24,610 bases of DNA from JAFGSG01 sp964626055 (GTDB lineage: Bacteria; Spirochaetota; UBA4802; JAFGDQ01): NCBI GenBank assembly GCA_964626055.1, contig CAZVDF010000049.1:1-24610 (forward strand), read 5' to 3'. The position numbers were made by a program, and so were the translations under genes. This document shows positions 14,859-23,629 of this stretch, one piece after another. The notes below the pieces were generated by a model. It did no database searches. It worked only from the letters and a program-made list of their open reading frames with translations, and had not been told where the DNA came from. How positions within the stretch are numbered: the stretch's first letter is position 1; every line of letters begins with the position of its first letter.

Positions 14859-15275
14859 ATGTCAAAAAAAACAATAACTATACTAAATATGGTACCTCTG
14901 ATTCTGTCGCTGGTAATCATGGGCAGTGTTTTACTCTGGTCTCCTGTTTGTCAGGATAATCTTAAACTTGCAAATGGCCTGGAAACGCATATGAAATGTT
15001 TTTATACAGGCAAGGCGAGCATTCTTACAGCCCTGATCTTACTGATTGTTTCAATAGAAAATCTGATAATGAAGCGAAAGGCGCCTTTTGCTTATATAAT
15101 TATCGGAATTGTTTTATTCATTCTCCCGGCAACTTCACCCATAAGCATTGGAATTTGCATGAAAGAAACAATGATTTGCCAGTCGACTGCGATATGGCTG
15201 AAAGTATCCTCAATTCTTATTATCCTTTCAGGCATTGCCGCTTTGCTGGTGAAAGGAAAATACGATCTTTCCTAA
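14859..15275 (+). CDS. DUF4418 integral membrane protein
   Basis: The 138-residue protein has four predicted membrane helices at about 9-28, 52-71, 76-97 and 112-131. Loops contain LWSPVCQDN (Cys31), HMKCFYTG (His44, Met45, Cys47) and CMKETMIC (Cys100, Met101, Met105, Cys107). The repeated Cys/Met/His groups at helix ends could bind a metal or thiol ligand. I recognise the fold and the MKC-YTG motif as DUF4418, which often sits beside FtsX-like permeases and ABC ATPases. Function is unknown. AAGGAG lies upstream of the ATG. It is followed after 21 bases by the ABC permease gene. Confidence 0.75.
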   Translation: MSKKTITILNMVPLILSLVIMGSVLLWSPVCQDNLKLANGLETHMKCFYTGKASILTALILLIVSIENLIMKRKAPFAYIIIGIVLFILPATSPISIGICMKETMICQSTAIWLKVSSILIILSGIAALLVKGKYDLS

Positions 15276-15296
15276 GTAATAACGGATCTTGCTGAA

Positions 15297-16256
15297 ATGA
15301 AAGAAAAAAAATTCAGAATAATTACGATCGGACCAATCCTTGCTGCTATAGTTGCATTTCTTTTTGATGTGTTAATTCCTCAACATTCCCGCATTCAGGC
15401 AACAGAAACATCTTATTTCGGGATTCTGATGATTATCCTTATTATATTTTTTTTCGTTTTGGCTTTATATAGCTTTTTTAATAGGAAGTACAGAAAATCC
15501 TATACTGATAATGTGATGTTTATTACGGTTTTGGTTTGCTTTATAAACCTTATCAATGTGATTACAGGCAAGACTGATTTATTGCCGCTGATCTATTTCC
15601 CAAGTCTTAATAATATATTACATGTCTTAGTTGTGGACAAGGAGTTGTTATTTACATGTATACTGTATTCTTTACGGCTCTTTTTTACGGGCGTGATATA
15701 CGGCGCAATTGCCGGTATTGCAACGGGGATCGCAATCGGCTGGAGTAAAAAACTGAATTATTGGTTCTTTCCGCCAATTCGCTTTATCGGCCCCATTCCT
15801 CCGACTATATGGATACCGATTTCTTTGATGATATTTCCGACAATTTTTGGAGCCAGCGCTTTTATTGTCGCTCTCAGCATGTGGTTTCCGACTACTATAC
15901 TAACTTACTCTGGCATTTTAAATATTCCCAAAGAATATTTTGAGGTTGCCAGGACTTTAGGCGCAAACACCAAATATCAAATAATACACATAGCAATACC
16001 CGCTTCCCTCCCTTCTGTCTTTGTAGGCATATTCTATGGAGTTACCTCAAGTTTTATGGCTCTCATGGTAGCAGAGATGATAGGCGTTAAATACGGCATC
16101 GGATGGTATGTAAACTGGCAGCAACAGACAATGTCCTTCGCAAATGTATATGCCGCATTACTTATAATTGCTTTAATGTGTTTTTACTTTTTAAAACTAT
16201 TGTTTCGTCTAAGGGATAAATTTTTGAAATGGCAAAAAGGAACGATCAGATGGTAG
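15297..16256 (+). CDS. ABC transporter permease, NitT/TauT/SsuC type
   Basis: The 319-residue protein has three extra N-terminal helices (about 7-27, 41-60, 73-90) and then a standard binding-protein-dependent permease domain (about 118-305). The EAA loop reads FEVARTLGANTKYQIIHIAIP (215-235), which docks on the ATPase. Family members import nitrate, taurine, sulfonates, bicarbonate or thiamine precursors. The substrate cannot be assigned here. The coding region overlaps the ATPase gene by 28 bases, so the two are translationally coupled. Compared with SsuC (about 260 residues) it is longer at the N-terminus. Confidence 0.9.
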   Translation: MKEKKFRIITIGPILAAIVAFLFDVLIPQHSRIQATETSYFGILMIILIIFFFVLALYSFFNRKYRKSYTDNVMFITVLVCFINLINVITGKTDLLPLIYFPSLNNILHVLVVDKELLFTCILYSLRLFFTGVIYGAIAGIATGIAIGWSKKLNYWFFPPIRFIGPIPPTIWIPISLMIFPTIFGASAFIVALSMWFPTTILTYSGILNIPKEYFEVARTLGANTKYQIIHIAIPASLPSVFVGIFYGVTSSFMALMVAEMIGVKYGIGWYVNWQQQTMSFANVYAALLIIALMCFYFLKLLFRLRDKFLKWQKGTIRW

Positions 16257-17056
16257 TTGAAATAAAAACCGGCCGGATTGAAATAAAAGATGTTATGAAA
16301 CAGTACTCTTCTCCATCGGGGGAAAAACTGACAGTACTGGATCATCTGAATTTAACTGTTGAACCCGGCGAATTTATTTCTGTGATCGGTCCTTCCGGCT
16401 GCGGAAAAACCACTCTGCTGCGTATTATTTCCGGCTTAGCAAAAGCAACCGGAGGAGAAATCTTCTTAGACGGAGAAAAAGTAACTGATACTTCTCACGA
16501 ACGAGGTTTCATGTTCCAATACCCGGAATTATTCAAATGGATGAATGTTGAAAACAATGTCGCATTTGGCTTAAAAGCGCGGTCAATGTACAAGGAAAGA
16601 AAAAAAGATGTTCAAAAGTACATTGAACTGGTCGGATTAAAAGGCTTTGAAAAATCGTACCCACATCATTTATCCGGAGGAATGGCACAACGAGTAGCGC
16701 TTGCCCGAGCGCTGATCAATCATCCCAAAGTTCTATTATTGGACGAGCCTTTCGGTTCTTTAGATGCATTTACCCGCGCTACGATGCAACAGGAACTAAC
16801 AAAAATATGGTCTGAAATCAAAATGACGATGATTATGGTTACGCATGATGTTGATGAAGCTGTTTTTTTAAGTTCAAAAATTCTGGTTATGTCACCCAGG
16901 CCGGCAAAAGTCGAAGAAATCCTTGTTAACGATCTACCCAGGCCGCGTGAGAAGTTAAAACAACCATTCATCAAATTAAGAAATAAGATATTGGATTATA
17001 ATGCTCCTCCTGAACTTGGAAGAGAAATCTTTTCTGATATTCAGGTAAACATTTAA
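16229..17056 (+). CDS. ABC transporter ATPase, NitT/TauT/SsuB type
   Basis: The 275-residue nucleotide-binding subunit has every motif: Walker A GPSGCGKTT (54-62), Q-loop Gln97 in MFQYPEL, signature LSGGMAQR (148-155), Walker B VLLLDEPFGSLD (168-179) and the H-loop MVTHDVDEA. It powers the permease encoded just upstream. An internal ATG at 16250 (MVVEIKTG) is an alternative start that would leave almost no overlap, and the first ATG is kept because no stronger ribosome site favours the second. The nearest binding-protein gene is at 19297, beyond a second ABC pair. Confidence 0.93.
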   Translation: MAKRNDQMVVEIKTGRIEIKDVMKQYSSPSGEKLTVLDHLNLTVEPGEFISVIGPSGCGKTTLLRIISGLAKATGGEIFLDGEKVTDTSHERGFMFQYPELFKWMNVENNVAFGLKARSMYKERKKDVQKYIELVGLKGFEKSYPHHLSGGMAQRVALARALINHPKVLLLDEPFGSLDAFTRATMQQELTKIWSEIKMTMIMVTHDVDEAVFLSSKILVMSPRPAKVEEILVNDLPRPREKLKQPFIKLRNKILDYNAPPELGREIFSDIQVNI

Positions 17057-17224
17057 TTAAAATTTATAAAAATTTAAAAATTATAATTAACATACCTCAC
17101 AATAGAGGTGATCGTATATATCCAGGCCGCAGGGAGAATATTAAAATTCGGATATTTAATAGCTGCCGGAAAGGGCAGTATTATTCAATAAATTTATTTT
17201 GAAATAAACAAATGGTTTAATGGA
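17057..17224. other. Intergenic leader before the FtsX-type permease
   Basis: Two short hairpins are visible: ACCTC (17094-17098) with GAGGT (17105-17109), and CTGCC (17163-17167) with GGCAG (17174-17178). The rest is AT-rich. They may end the upstream transcript or structure the next leader, but they do not match the leader-RNA element seen at 12564-12685. Confidence 0.35.
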
Positions 17225-18421
17225 ATGTTGAAGCTTGCATTTTTAAATGTTAAAAGAAGAAAAAACAAATCTCTTATAGCAATTGCTGTAAGTTTAATTA
17301 CTGCTTTCATTTTTGTTGTTCTCTGGTCCGTTTACAGCATTATCCAATCCGGCATCACTTTAAGCAATGAAAGGATGGGCGCTGACATTATTATATTACC
17401 AAATAATGCAAAAGCGGATAATATGGATTTTATTTTTACCGGAAGTTCACAGATGATCTACATGGATAAAAATGTTATCGATGGAAAGCTTCCCATGGAA
17501 GATATAGAAGCGATTACTCCCCAATTCTTTTTAAAAACCTTACCCGGCGCGGGTTGCTGCAGTACAGATCAGGAATTGAGGATTGTCGGCATCGACTTCA
17601 AATCGGATTTTATTCTAAAACCATGGTTTAAACAAAAAAAAATTACAAATTTTTCGAAAAATGATCTGATCCTGGGAAGTAAAACAGTTAACTCCTTTGA
17701 TAAAAAGACTATTATTTTAAATTATATTTTTGATATTTCCGGGGTGTTATTCGCGACTGGAACCGGAATGGATGATTCAGTTTTCATGAATATTGATAAA
17801 ATCAGGTTCCTGGCGACTAAAAGTTTTACATCAAAAACATTCAACAACAAAGACGTGAAAGACATTGTTACCGCGTATTTAATTAAATTAAAAGATAGTG
17901 CAAATCTTGAAAAATTTTTAAAGAAAGTCGAGAGCTCCAATATTAATGCACAGGTTATATCGGTATCCAAGGCTCGGCTGGATTTAAAGAAAAAACTCTC
18001 ACAATTTTTAAATATATTGCTGCTGTTTTGGATTGCAGTGGCTTTTACATGCTTTATATCCCTTGTGGCTCAATTTAACGGAATGATCGCTGATCGTAAA
18101 AGAGAAATAGGATATTTAAGATCGATCGGTATGAAAAAAAAGGAAGTCTTTCGAATGATTCTTTTGGAAGTCGGAATCCAGGGCGGGATCGGCGGTGCGA
18201 TAGGAAGCCTGTTCGGCGTCCTTTGCGTTCCGTCCGTATTGGCACAATTACATAACTTCTTAACCATTACAGAAGGAGAGTGGACGGCCGCATCAGGTCT
18301 GGCGCATGTCATGGGCGGTATCATTTTATCCTTTATAATTTGTTTTGCTGCCTCTGGTATACCGGCAATGAAGAGCGCAAGAATGGAACCCCATGAAGCC
18401 ATATCACAAGGAGAATATTAG
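17225..18421 (+). CDS. MacB/FtsX-family ABC permease
   Basis: The 398-residue protein has the FtsX layout. It has an N-terminal basic segment NVKRRKNK, one helix (about 17-40), a large extracytoplasmic domain (about 45-260), then three helices near 262-285, 312-338 and 358-380. The coupling segment REIGYLRSIGMKKKEVFRMI before helix 3 is characteristic. The outer domain has Cys-Cys in LPGAGCCSTD. Such permeases act as mechanotransmitters or exporters with LolD-like ATPases rather than as classical importers. The partner ATPase follows directly. The ribosome site is weak (TGGA). The substrate is unknown. The position between the NitT/TauT-type importer and a binding lipoprotein is conserved-looking but unexplained. 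Confidence 0.87.
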   Translation: MLKLAFLNVKRRKNKSLIAIAVSLITAFIFVVLWSVYSIIQSGITLSNERMGADIIILPNNAKADNMDFIFTGSSQMIYMDKNVIDGKLPMEDIEAITPQFFLKTLPGAGCCSTDQELRIVGIDFKSDFILKPWFKQKKITNFSKNDLILGSKTVNSFDKKTIILNYIFDISGVLFATGTGMDDSVFMNIDKIRFLATKSFTSKTFNNKDVKDIVTAYLIKLKDSANLEKFLKKVESSNINAQVISVSKARLDLKKKLSQFLNILLLFWIAVAFTCFISLVAQFNGMIADRKREIGYLRSIGMKKKEVFRMILLEVGIQGGIGGAIGSLFGVLCVPSVLAQLHNFLTITEGEWTAASGLAHVMGGIILSFIICFAASGIPAMKSARMEPHEAISQGEY

Positions 18422-19099
18422 ATGATATTATGTGAGTTAAAAAAAATCACCAAATCTTATAATGTCGGTGAAACGATTAATCCTATTGAAAATCTGGATT
18501 TAAAGGTTCCTGAAGGCGCTTTTATTTCGATACAGGGCGGGTCGGGAATAGGTAAAAGCACATTGCTCATGATAATGGGCGGCTTAATGAAACCGACAAG
18601 CGGCACAGTCCTGTATAAAGAAAAAGCGATCAGCGATTTTCCAGATGATCAACTGACCGAATGGAGAGGGAAGCATGTAGGGTATCTTTTCCAAAACATT
18701 CAATTGGCCAGGGCATTAACCATTGAAGAAAATATTCAGCTTGCAGCAAAGCTCAGTAAAAATGATTTAAAAAAATATGATATTACTACTGAGCAAATTT
18801 TAGATAGGCTGGGACTGAAAGAGAGAAGGGACTTTCTGCCTTACCAGTTAAGCGGCGGTCAAAAGCGCAGAGCGATGATTGCAGTAACATGGGCTCGCTA
18901 TCCGCAAATAATATTGGCCGACGAGCCGACTAACGATTTGGATGATTTTTGGGCTGAAAAAGTAATGAATCTTTTTACTGAATGGACTGCTGCGGGAAAA
19001 GCTGTAGTGCTTACTACTCATCATGCAAGATGGGCGGATATAGCTGACAAAAAATATAAAATTAAAAATAAATCTCTTATAGAATACAACAATAATTAA
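18422..19099 (+). CDS. LolD/MacB-type ABC ATPase
   Basis: The 225-residue ATPase has Walker A GGSGIGKST (39-47), Q-loop Gln91, signature LSGGQKRR (143-150), Walker B IILADEPTNDLDD (163-175) and the His switch TTHH near 200. Length and motifs fit the LolD/MacB/FtsE branch, which pairs with FtsX-type permeases. The D-loop reads NDLDD instead of the more common GNLD. Its ATG follows the permease stop immediately, with AAGGAG in the end of the permease gene, so the two subunits are coupled and form one transporter. Confidence 0.92.
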   Translation: MILCELKKITKSYNVGETINPIENLDLKVPEGAFISIQGGSGIGKSTLLMIMGGLMKPTSGTVLYKEKAISDFPDDQLTEWRGKHVGYLFQNIQLARALTIEENIQLAAKLSKNDLKKYDITTEQILDRLGLKERRDFLPYQLSGGQKRRAMIAVTWARYPQIILADEPTNDLDDFWAEKVMNLFTEWTAAGKAVVLTTHHARWADIADKKYKIKNKSLIEYNNN

Positions 19100-19245
19100 T
19101 TTTTATGTATTTATCGCGGTTTTTATCAGGTTTACCGAATGCATTTATACCGCTTTTTTTAAATACAGTATAAGAGAATAATTAATTCAACAATAAGGAG
19201 GTGAACCACAGGTTCGTTATTTTAAAGTTTTTTTAAAAAGAATAC

Positions 19246-19265
19246 TCTCAGATTTATCTCTGAGA
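19246..19265 (+). promoter_or_regulatory. Hairpin before the binding-lipoprotein gene, similar to part of the leader RNA
   Basis: TCTCAGA (19246-19252) and TCTGAGA (19259-19265) form a perfect 7-base stem with loop TTTATC. The stretch CTCAG, then ATCTC, then TGAGAAC resembles the CTCAG-AATCTC-CTGAGAAC part of the three leader RNAs. Just upstream, GAACC and GGTTC (around 19203-19215) form another small stem. The CCGTGCGG core and the last CCGG hairpin are absent, so it is a partial or chance likeness. Confidence 0.4.
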
Positions 19266-19296
19266 ACACCATAATAATTTAAAGAGGTTAGAGTGT

Positions 19297-20289
19297 ATGA
19301 AAAAATATAATTTATCAGTATTGAACTTACTTATATGGATATTAGCGGTTATAATTACAACAGGGTGCAGTAAAAAAGATGATTTTATAATGCAAATTTC
19401 CAACAAACCTATTTTATGCCAGGCACCAGTACATATTGCCGACGCAAAGGGTTTTTTTAAAGAGGAAGGTTTAAAATATAATTTATATAATACAGCGATT
19501 TCGGATTATGATTTATTGGTATCAGGTAAAAATGACGTGATCTATGGATTATTGCCTACAATGGTTCAGCGTATCAATAACGGGATGGATCTTCGTATTA
19601 CATTAGGGGCACATTACGGGTGTATTAATGCTGTTGTACTGAAAAAATCCGGTATTAATAGCATTAAAGATTTAAAAGGTAAAAAAATCGGCGTACCGGG
19701 GCTGGCATCTGATCCTGCAATTTTATTGCAAAGAATTTTAAAGGTTAATGGAATTGGATCAACTCCAGGCAATATGGAAGTTGAATTAGTAGTATATAAC
19801 GATACTGATCTGGAAATGGCATTAAATAAAGGTTTGGTTGATGCAATAATTTCATGGGATCCGTTTGCAACAGCAGTTGCAGAAAGAGGCAACGGCAAAA
19901 TACTCTTCAATCAAGCCACAGATAATTTTACTAAAAATGAATATTGCTGCGTTCTTGCATTTAGTCCGGAATTTTTAGAAAAGCACAGAGATTATGCTGT
20001 AAAATTCTGCCGTGCTATTCAAAAAGCTTGCGACTATATCAGAGAAAATCCAAAGGAAGCCGCAAAATTGCAGTATGATACTAAAAACTGTTCTAATAAC
20101 GATTTAAAGCTCAATGCCAGATTATTGGATTCTTATAAATATAAAGGCAGAATTGAAAACGCCAGGCAGTCGTTAAAGAGGAACGTACAGGACTGCATTG
20201 ATTTAAAGATCATTGAAACCAAGCTTACAGCGGATCAGTTTACCAATAAATACTTTGCAAGTTTATCCGGTGTAAATGAACCGAAATAA
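19297..20289 (+). CDS. NMT1/SsuA-like substrate-binding lipoprotein
   Basis: The 330-residue protein has a signal peptide of 23 residues and a lipobox TTGC (Cys24), so it is anchored outside the cytoplasmic membrane. The mature part shows the type II periplasmic-binding pattern of the NMT1/THI5/SsuA family: PVHIADAKGFFKEEGL near the start, the domain hinge SIKDLKGKKIGVPGLASDPAI, and GLVDAIISWDPFATAV. It should feed the NitT/TauT-type permease and ATPase upstream, although the MacB/LolD pair lies between. Several cysteines (ILCQ, NEYCCVL, KFCRA, KACDY, KNCSN) are unusual for the family and may be linked to a thiol or metal ligand. An AGAGG ribosome site precedes the ATG. Confidence 0.87.
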   Translation: MKKYNLSVLNLLIWILAVIITTGCSKKDDFIMQISNKPILCQAPVHIADAKGFFKEEGLKYNLYNTAISDYDLLVSGKNDVIYGLLPTMVQRINNGMDLRITLGAHYGCINAVVLKKSGINSIKDLKGKKIGVPGLASDPAILLQRILKVNGIGSTPGNMEVELVVYNDTDLEMALNKGLVDAIISWDPFATAVAERGNGKILFNQATDNFTKNEYCCVLAFSPEFLEKHRDYAVKFCRAIQKACDYIRENPKEAAKLQYDTKNCSNNDLKLNARLLDSYKYKGRIENARQSLKRNVQDCIDLKIIETKLTADQFTNKYFASLSGVNEPK

Positions 20290-20390
20290 TATTTTTTTAT
20301 AATTAGATTGCGGGAAGTTATCCTTAAATTTTAAGTCTTTTCTTTGTTGCATATGCCCGGATAGCTTATTTACTTATTTTGGAGTTACTG

Positions 20391-21149
20391 ATGATATCGG
20401 CAGGCATAGACATAGGATCGCGCACGGTGAAGCTCGCGGTACTTGAAAATGGGAAACTTGTTCTCAGCCGAAAGTCAGTTACATCGCACAATCCGCTTGC
20501 AACAGCCAGAGAACTAATGCGGGATGTTCAATACGAAGCAATTGCTGCTACCGGGTACGGCAGGCATCTCGTGAAGACTTCTCTTGGATGCGAAGTTATA
20601 AGCGAAATCAAGGCTTTCGCACTTGGAGCGCGCACTCTCTCCGCGGGATGCAGGGCAATACTGGACATAGGCGGCCAGGATACAAAGGCCATCTCTCTTG
20701 ACGAGCGCGGCAAATTGAGCAAATTCGAAATGAACGATAAATGCGCAGCAGGCACCGGACGCTTTCTCGAGATAATGGCAACAGCGCTCGGCTACACGCT
20801 GGAAGATTTCTCGAAAGCCGCGCTGTCTGCCGGGCGCGCGGAAAAGATCAACAGCACATGCACTGTATTCGCGGAGTCCGAGGTAATCTCAATGATCAAT
20901 CAGGGTATAGGGCGCAATCAGGTTGCGCTCGGAATACATAAAGCAATTATAAGCAGGGCTGTCTCAATATTGAAACGCGTCTCCTCTGATGTAGATATTT
21001 TTTTTGCCGGCGGTGTAGCTCTTAATGAATGCGCGCGGAGACTTCTCTCAATTGAGACCGGCAGGCAGGTTATTGTGCCTGATGACCCACAGATCGTGGG
21101 AGCCATAGGGGCAGCGATATATGCAGGATATGATTTAAAAAATGATTAA
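20391..21149 (+). CDS. 2-hydroxyacyl-CoA dehydratase-type activator ATPase (HgdC/YjiL-like)
   Basis: The 252-residue protein has the ASKHA ATPase motifs GIDIGSRTVK (5-14) and LDIGGQDTKA (91-100), plus AGGVALNE late in the chain. Cys118 (NDKCAAGTGRF) and Cys157 (NSTCTVFAESE) supply the single [4Fe-4S] cluster shared across the homodimer. The enzyme uses ATP hydrolysis to push a low-potential electron into its partner reductase, here the next gene. The start is ATG 20391, six bases after GGAG. The in-frame TTG at 20379 overlaps that ribosome site. It heads the sulfur/selenium-type operon and is GC-richer than the transport genes before it. Confidence 0.92.
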   Translation: MISAGIDIGSRTVKLAVLENGKLVLSRKSVTSHNPLATARELMRDVQYEAIAATGYGRHLVKTSLGCEVISEIKAFALGARTLSAGCRAILDIGGQDTKAISLDERGKLSKFEMNDKCAAGTGRFLEIMATALGYTLEDFSKAALSAGRAEKINSTCTVFAESEVISMINQGIGRNQVALGIHKAIISRAVSILKRVSSDVDIFFAGGVALNECARRLLSIETGRQVIVPDDPQIVGAIGAAIYAGYDLKND

Positions 21150-21163
21150 AATATGGAGCAGAT

Positions 21164-22324
21164 ATGAGCACAAACTTTGAACCTCTCATTAAAGACGAAT
21201 TCACAGGCGAGCCGCCAACTAAAAGACTTCTTGCTTACCTGCAAGGCAAGCGCGAACAGGGAAAAAAGATAGCCGGAGTTTACTGCGGCTACGCACCCGT
21301 AGAGCTGATACGCGCGATGGACTTGATACCGGCTACGCTCTGCGCGTTCTCAAATAATACAATAGAGCCCGCCGAAACGGTTCTGCCTGCGAACCTTTGC
21401 CCGCTTATAAAGTCAAGCTATGGCTTTATCATCACCGACACATGCCCGTTTTACGCAATATCCGATATTGTTATCGGCGAAACAACGTGCGACGGCAAGA
21501 AAAAGATGTTTGAGCTTATAGGCGAAAAGAAGCCCACGCATATAATGGACCTGCCTCAGCTGCCGGATGAAGAAGAAGCCAACGCAAACTGGACTGCGAT
21601 GATACGCAAACTTCAAAAATTCCTTGAGAAAGCATTCAACACTAAAGCTGAAGACAGCAAAATAGAGGAAGCGATAAAAGACACCAACCGCAAGAACGTA
21701 TTGATGCGCAGGCTGATAAGCTATACTGCGCTGAGTCCTTCTTTATTAGGCTGGAAAGAAATATATGATATTACTTTTCTGAATCAGTCTGCATCAGGAA
21801 AAGAAATGGAACCGTTCATCAATGAAGCGATAAAAAAACTTGAGAACCGAAAAGCATCGGGTTACGCTTACAAGGCAAACGGCTCTCCGCGCATTATGAT
21901 TACCGGATGCCCAATAGCAGGCGATGCGCAGAAAGTATTCAGCATTATAGAAGACGCGAACGGAGTCATCGTAGCGCTGGACGCATGCTCAGGATTCAAG
22001 CCTTTCATGACTGATATCGAAGAAGACACAGGCGACCCGGTTAAGGCGCTTGCGGAACGTTATCTTAAAATACCGTGCTCGTGCATGACGCCGAACATGC
22101 GCCGTCTCACGGAAATAAGCCGCATGATAGATATGTTCAAGCCGGACGCCATAATTGACGTTGTGCTGCAGGCCTGTCATTCATATAACATTGAATCATA
22201 CAAGATTGAAAAACATGTACAGAAAAATCACGGCCTGCCGTTCCTTAAAATAGTGACGGACTATTCTCAGAGCGACGCGGGCCAGATGCGCACGCGCGTG
22301 GAAGCTTTACTGGAGTCATGTTAA
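21164..22324 (+). CDS. Double-cubane-type reductase (HgdB/YjiM-like, PF06050)
   Basis: The 386-residue protein belongs to the 2-hydroxyglutaryl-CoA dehydratase D-component family. Candidate ligands are Cys41 (VYCGYAPVE), Cys60, Cys79 (ANLCPLIKSSYG), Cys94 (TDTCPFY), Cys109 (ETTCDGKKKM), a later TGCPIAGD, DACSG, PCSCMTPN and LQACHSYN. A single subunit beside a dedicated activator, without a second dehydratase subunit, fits the double-cubane cluster protein type, which reduces small molecules at very low potential rather than dehydrating acyl-CoAs. The physiological substrate is unknown. It lies 14 bases after the activator gene, with GGAG before the ATG, and its stop overlaps the next start by one base. 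Confidence 0.88.
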   Translation: MSTNFEPLIKDEFTGEPPTKRLLAYLQGKREQGKKIAGVYCGYAPVELIRAMDLIPATLCAFSNNTIEPAETVLPANLCPLIKSSYGFIITDTCPFYAISDIVIGETTCDGKKKMFELIGEKKPTHIMDLPQLPDEEEANANWTAMIRKLQKFLEKAFNTKAEDSKIEEAIKDTNRKNVLMRRLISYTALSPSLLGWKEIYDITFLNQSASGKEMEPFINEAIKKLENRKASGYAYKANGSPRIMITGCPIAGDAQKVFSIIEDANGVIVALDACSGFKPFMTDIEEDTGDPVKALAERYLKIPCSCMTPNMRRLTEISRMIDMFKPDAIIDVVLQACHSYNIESYKIEKHVQKNHGLPFLKIVTDYSQSDAGQMRTRVEALLESC

Positions 22325-23481
22325 TGGATAAAATATATTTCGACAACGCTGCGACTTCATGGCCGAAGCCTGACGCCATGATAAAAGCGATGATTGAATT
22401 TAACTCTAACGTCGGGGCGAATCCCGGACGCTCGGGCCACAGGCTGTCGGTGGAAGCCGGGCGTATTATATATAACGCACGCGAGACAATCGCCCATCTT
22501 TTCGGAGCGGACGATCCGCTTTCGATTGTTTTTACCCGCAACGCAACCGAAAGCATTAACACCGTTTCACACGGGCTATTGCGTCCGGGGGATCATGTTA
22601 TCACTTCAGGTATGGAACACAATTCTGTAATGCGGCCGCTCAGGGCAATCGAAAAAACCGGTGTTGAATTATCTGTTATAAAATGTTCAGCGAATGGGGA
22701 GCTTACGCCGGAGGATGTCAGAAGAACGATCAAAAAAAATACAAAGCTGATTATCATAACGCATGCTTCAAATGTCACGGGAACAATCATGCCTGTCGCA
22801 GATATTGCGAAGATCGCCAGCGATGCTGGCGTGATCTTTTGCGTGGATGCCGCACAGACAGCAGGGAGCATACCCATCAATGTAATAAAAGATAATATCG
22901 ATATACTTGTGTTCACGGGACACAAGTCGCTTTACGGGCCGCAGGGTACAGGCGGTTTTTATATACGTAAAGGAGTTGAAACAAAAATAAGCCCGCTGGA
23001 ATACGGCGGCACCGGCAGCCGCTCCGAGTTTGAAGAGCATCCCGACTTTATGCCGGACCGCTTTGAATCAGGGACTCCTAACACGATAGGAATTGCCGGG
23101 CTTTATGCCGGCGCATCGTATGTTGCAGGTATCGGTGTCGAGACCATCCGTAAAAAAGAGACTACCTTAACAAATATTTTTATAGAAGGCATGAGTTCCG
23201 TTAAAGGAGTTAAAATTTATGGCGGCATAAAACCGGAAAAGCGCACTGCTGTTGTTTCATTCACTATAGATGGTATAAGCCCGTCTGATATATCTTATCA
23301 GCTCGACGAGAAACACGGCATCATGTCGCGTCCGGGACTTCACTGCGCTCCTGCCGCTCACCGCACTATCGGGACATTTCCGGAAGGCACGGTGCGCTTC
23401 AGCTTCGGAGCTTTTACGACTGAAGAGGAGATTAATATTACATTAAGAGCTATTGGAGAAATTTGCAGAGAGGCCCCCTAG
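22324..23481 (+). CDS. Class V aminotransferase: cysteine desulfurase / selenocysteine lyase-like
   Basis: The 385-residue PLP enzyme resembles the SufS/CsdB group. It has YFDNAATSWPKP at the start, MEHNS (His99) stacking on PLP, VDAAQTAG (Asp175, Gln178), the PLP lysine in TGHKSLYGPQG (Lys201) and the reactive cysteine in RPGLHCAP (Cys341). It releases sulfane sulfur, or selenium, from Cys or Sec for transfer to carriers such as the YedF and DUF3343 proteins encoded next. ATG 22324 overlaps the upstream TAA by one base and is eight bases from TGGAG. ATG 22318 is also in frame but only two bases from it. The stop codon runs directly into a palindromic element. Confidence 0.9.
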   Translation: MDKIYFDNAATSWPKPDAMIKAMIEFNSNVGANPGRSGHRLSVEAGRIIYNARETIAHLFGADDPLSIVFTRNATESINTVSHGLLRPGDHVITSGMEHNSVMRPLRAIEKTGVELSVIKCSANGELTPEDVRRTIKKNTKLIIITHASNVTGTIMPVADIAKIASDAGVIFCVDAAQTAGSIPINVIKDNIDILVFTGHKSLYGPQGTGGFYIRKGVETKISPLEYGGTGSRSEFEEHPDFMPDRFESGTPNTIGIAGLYAGASYVAGIGVETIRKKETTLTNIFIEGMSSVKGVKIYGGIKPEKRTAVVSFTIDGISPSDISYQLDEKHGIMSRPGLHCAPAAHRTIGTFPEGTVRFSFGAFTTEEEINITLRAIGEICREAP

Positions 23482-23602
23482 GCCGCTTTGCGGCCATCCC
23501 CCTAAAGGGGGACTTGAAAAGTTAAAGCCTCCCATGGTGGATAAAAAAGCTCCCTTTTGTCCCAAGGGGAGGCTTCGCACGGGGTTTGGGGGCTAAGGCG
23601 GC
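23470..23602. mobile_element. Palindromic insertion-like element between desulfurase and yedF
   Basis: About 130 bases contain three nested palindromes. These are GGCCGC (23481-23486) with GCGGCC (23490-23495), TCCCCC (23497-23502) with GGGGGA (23507-23512), and a long-range AAGCCTCCC (23525-23533) with GGGAGGCTT (23567-23575). The outer GCCGC and GCGGC (23598-23602) could also pair. The composition differs from the flanking genes and it splits an otherwise tightly packed operon. It has the look of a MITE or REP-type element, but no target-site duplication is certain and only one full copy is in the window. Confidence 0.5.
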
Positions 23603-23629
23603 AATAATTATTTTTTTAGGAGAAACACT

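Noticed and set aside
20379..20390. TTG at 20379 as the start of the activator gene
   Set aside because: It overlaps the GGAG ribosome site that serves ATG 20391, and the family begins at the GIDIG motif just after that ATG.
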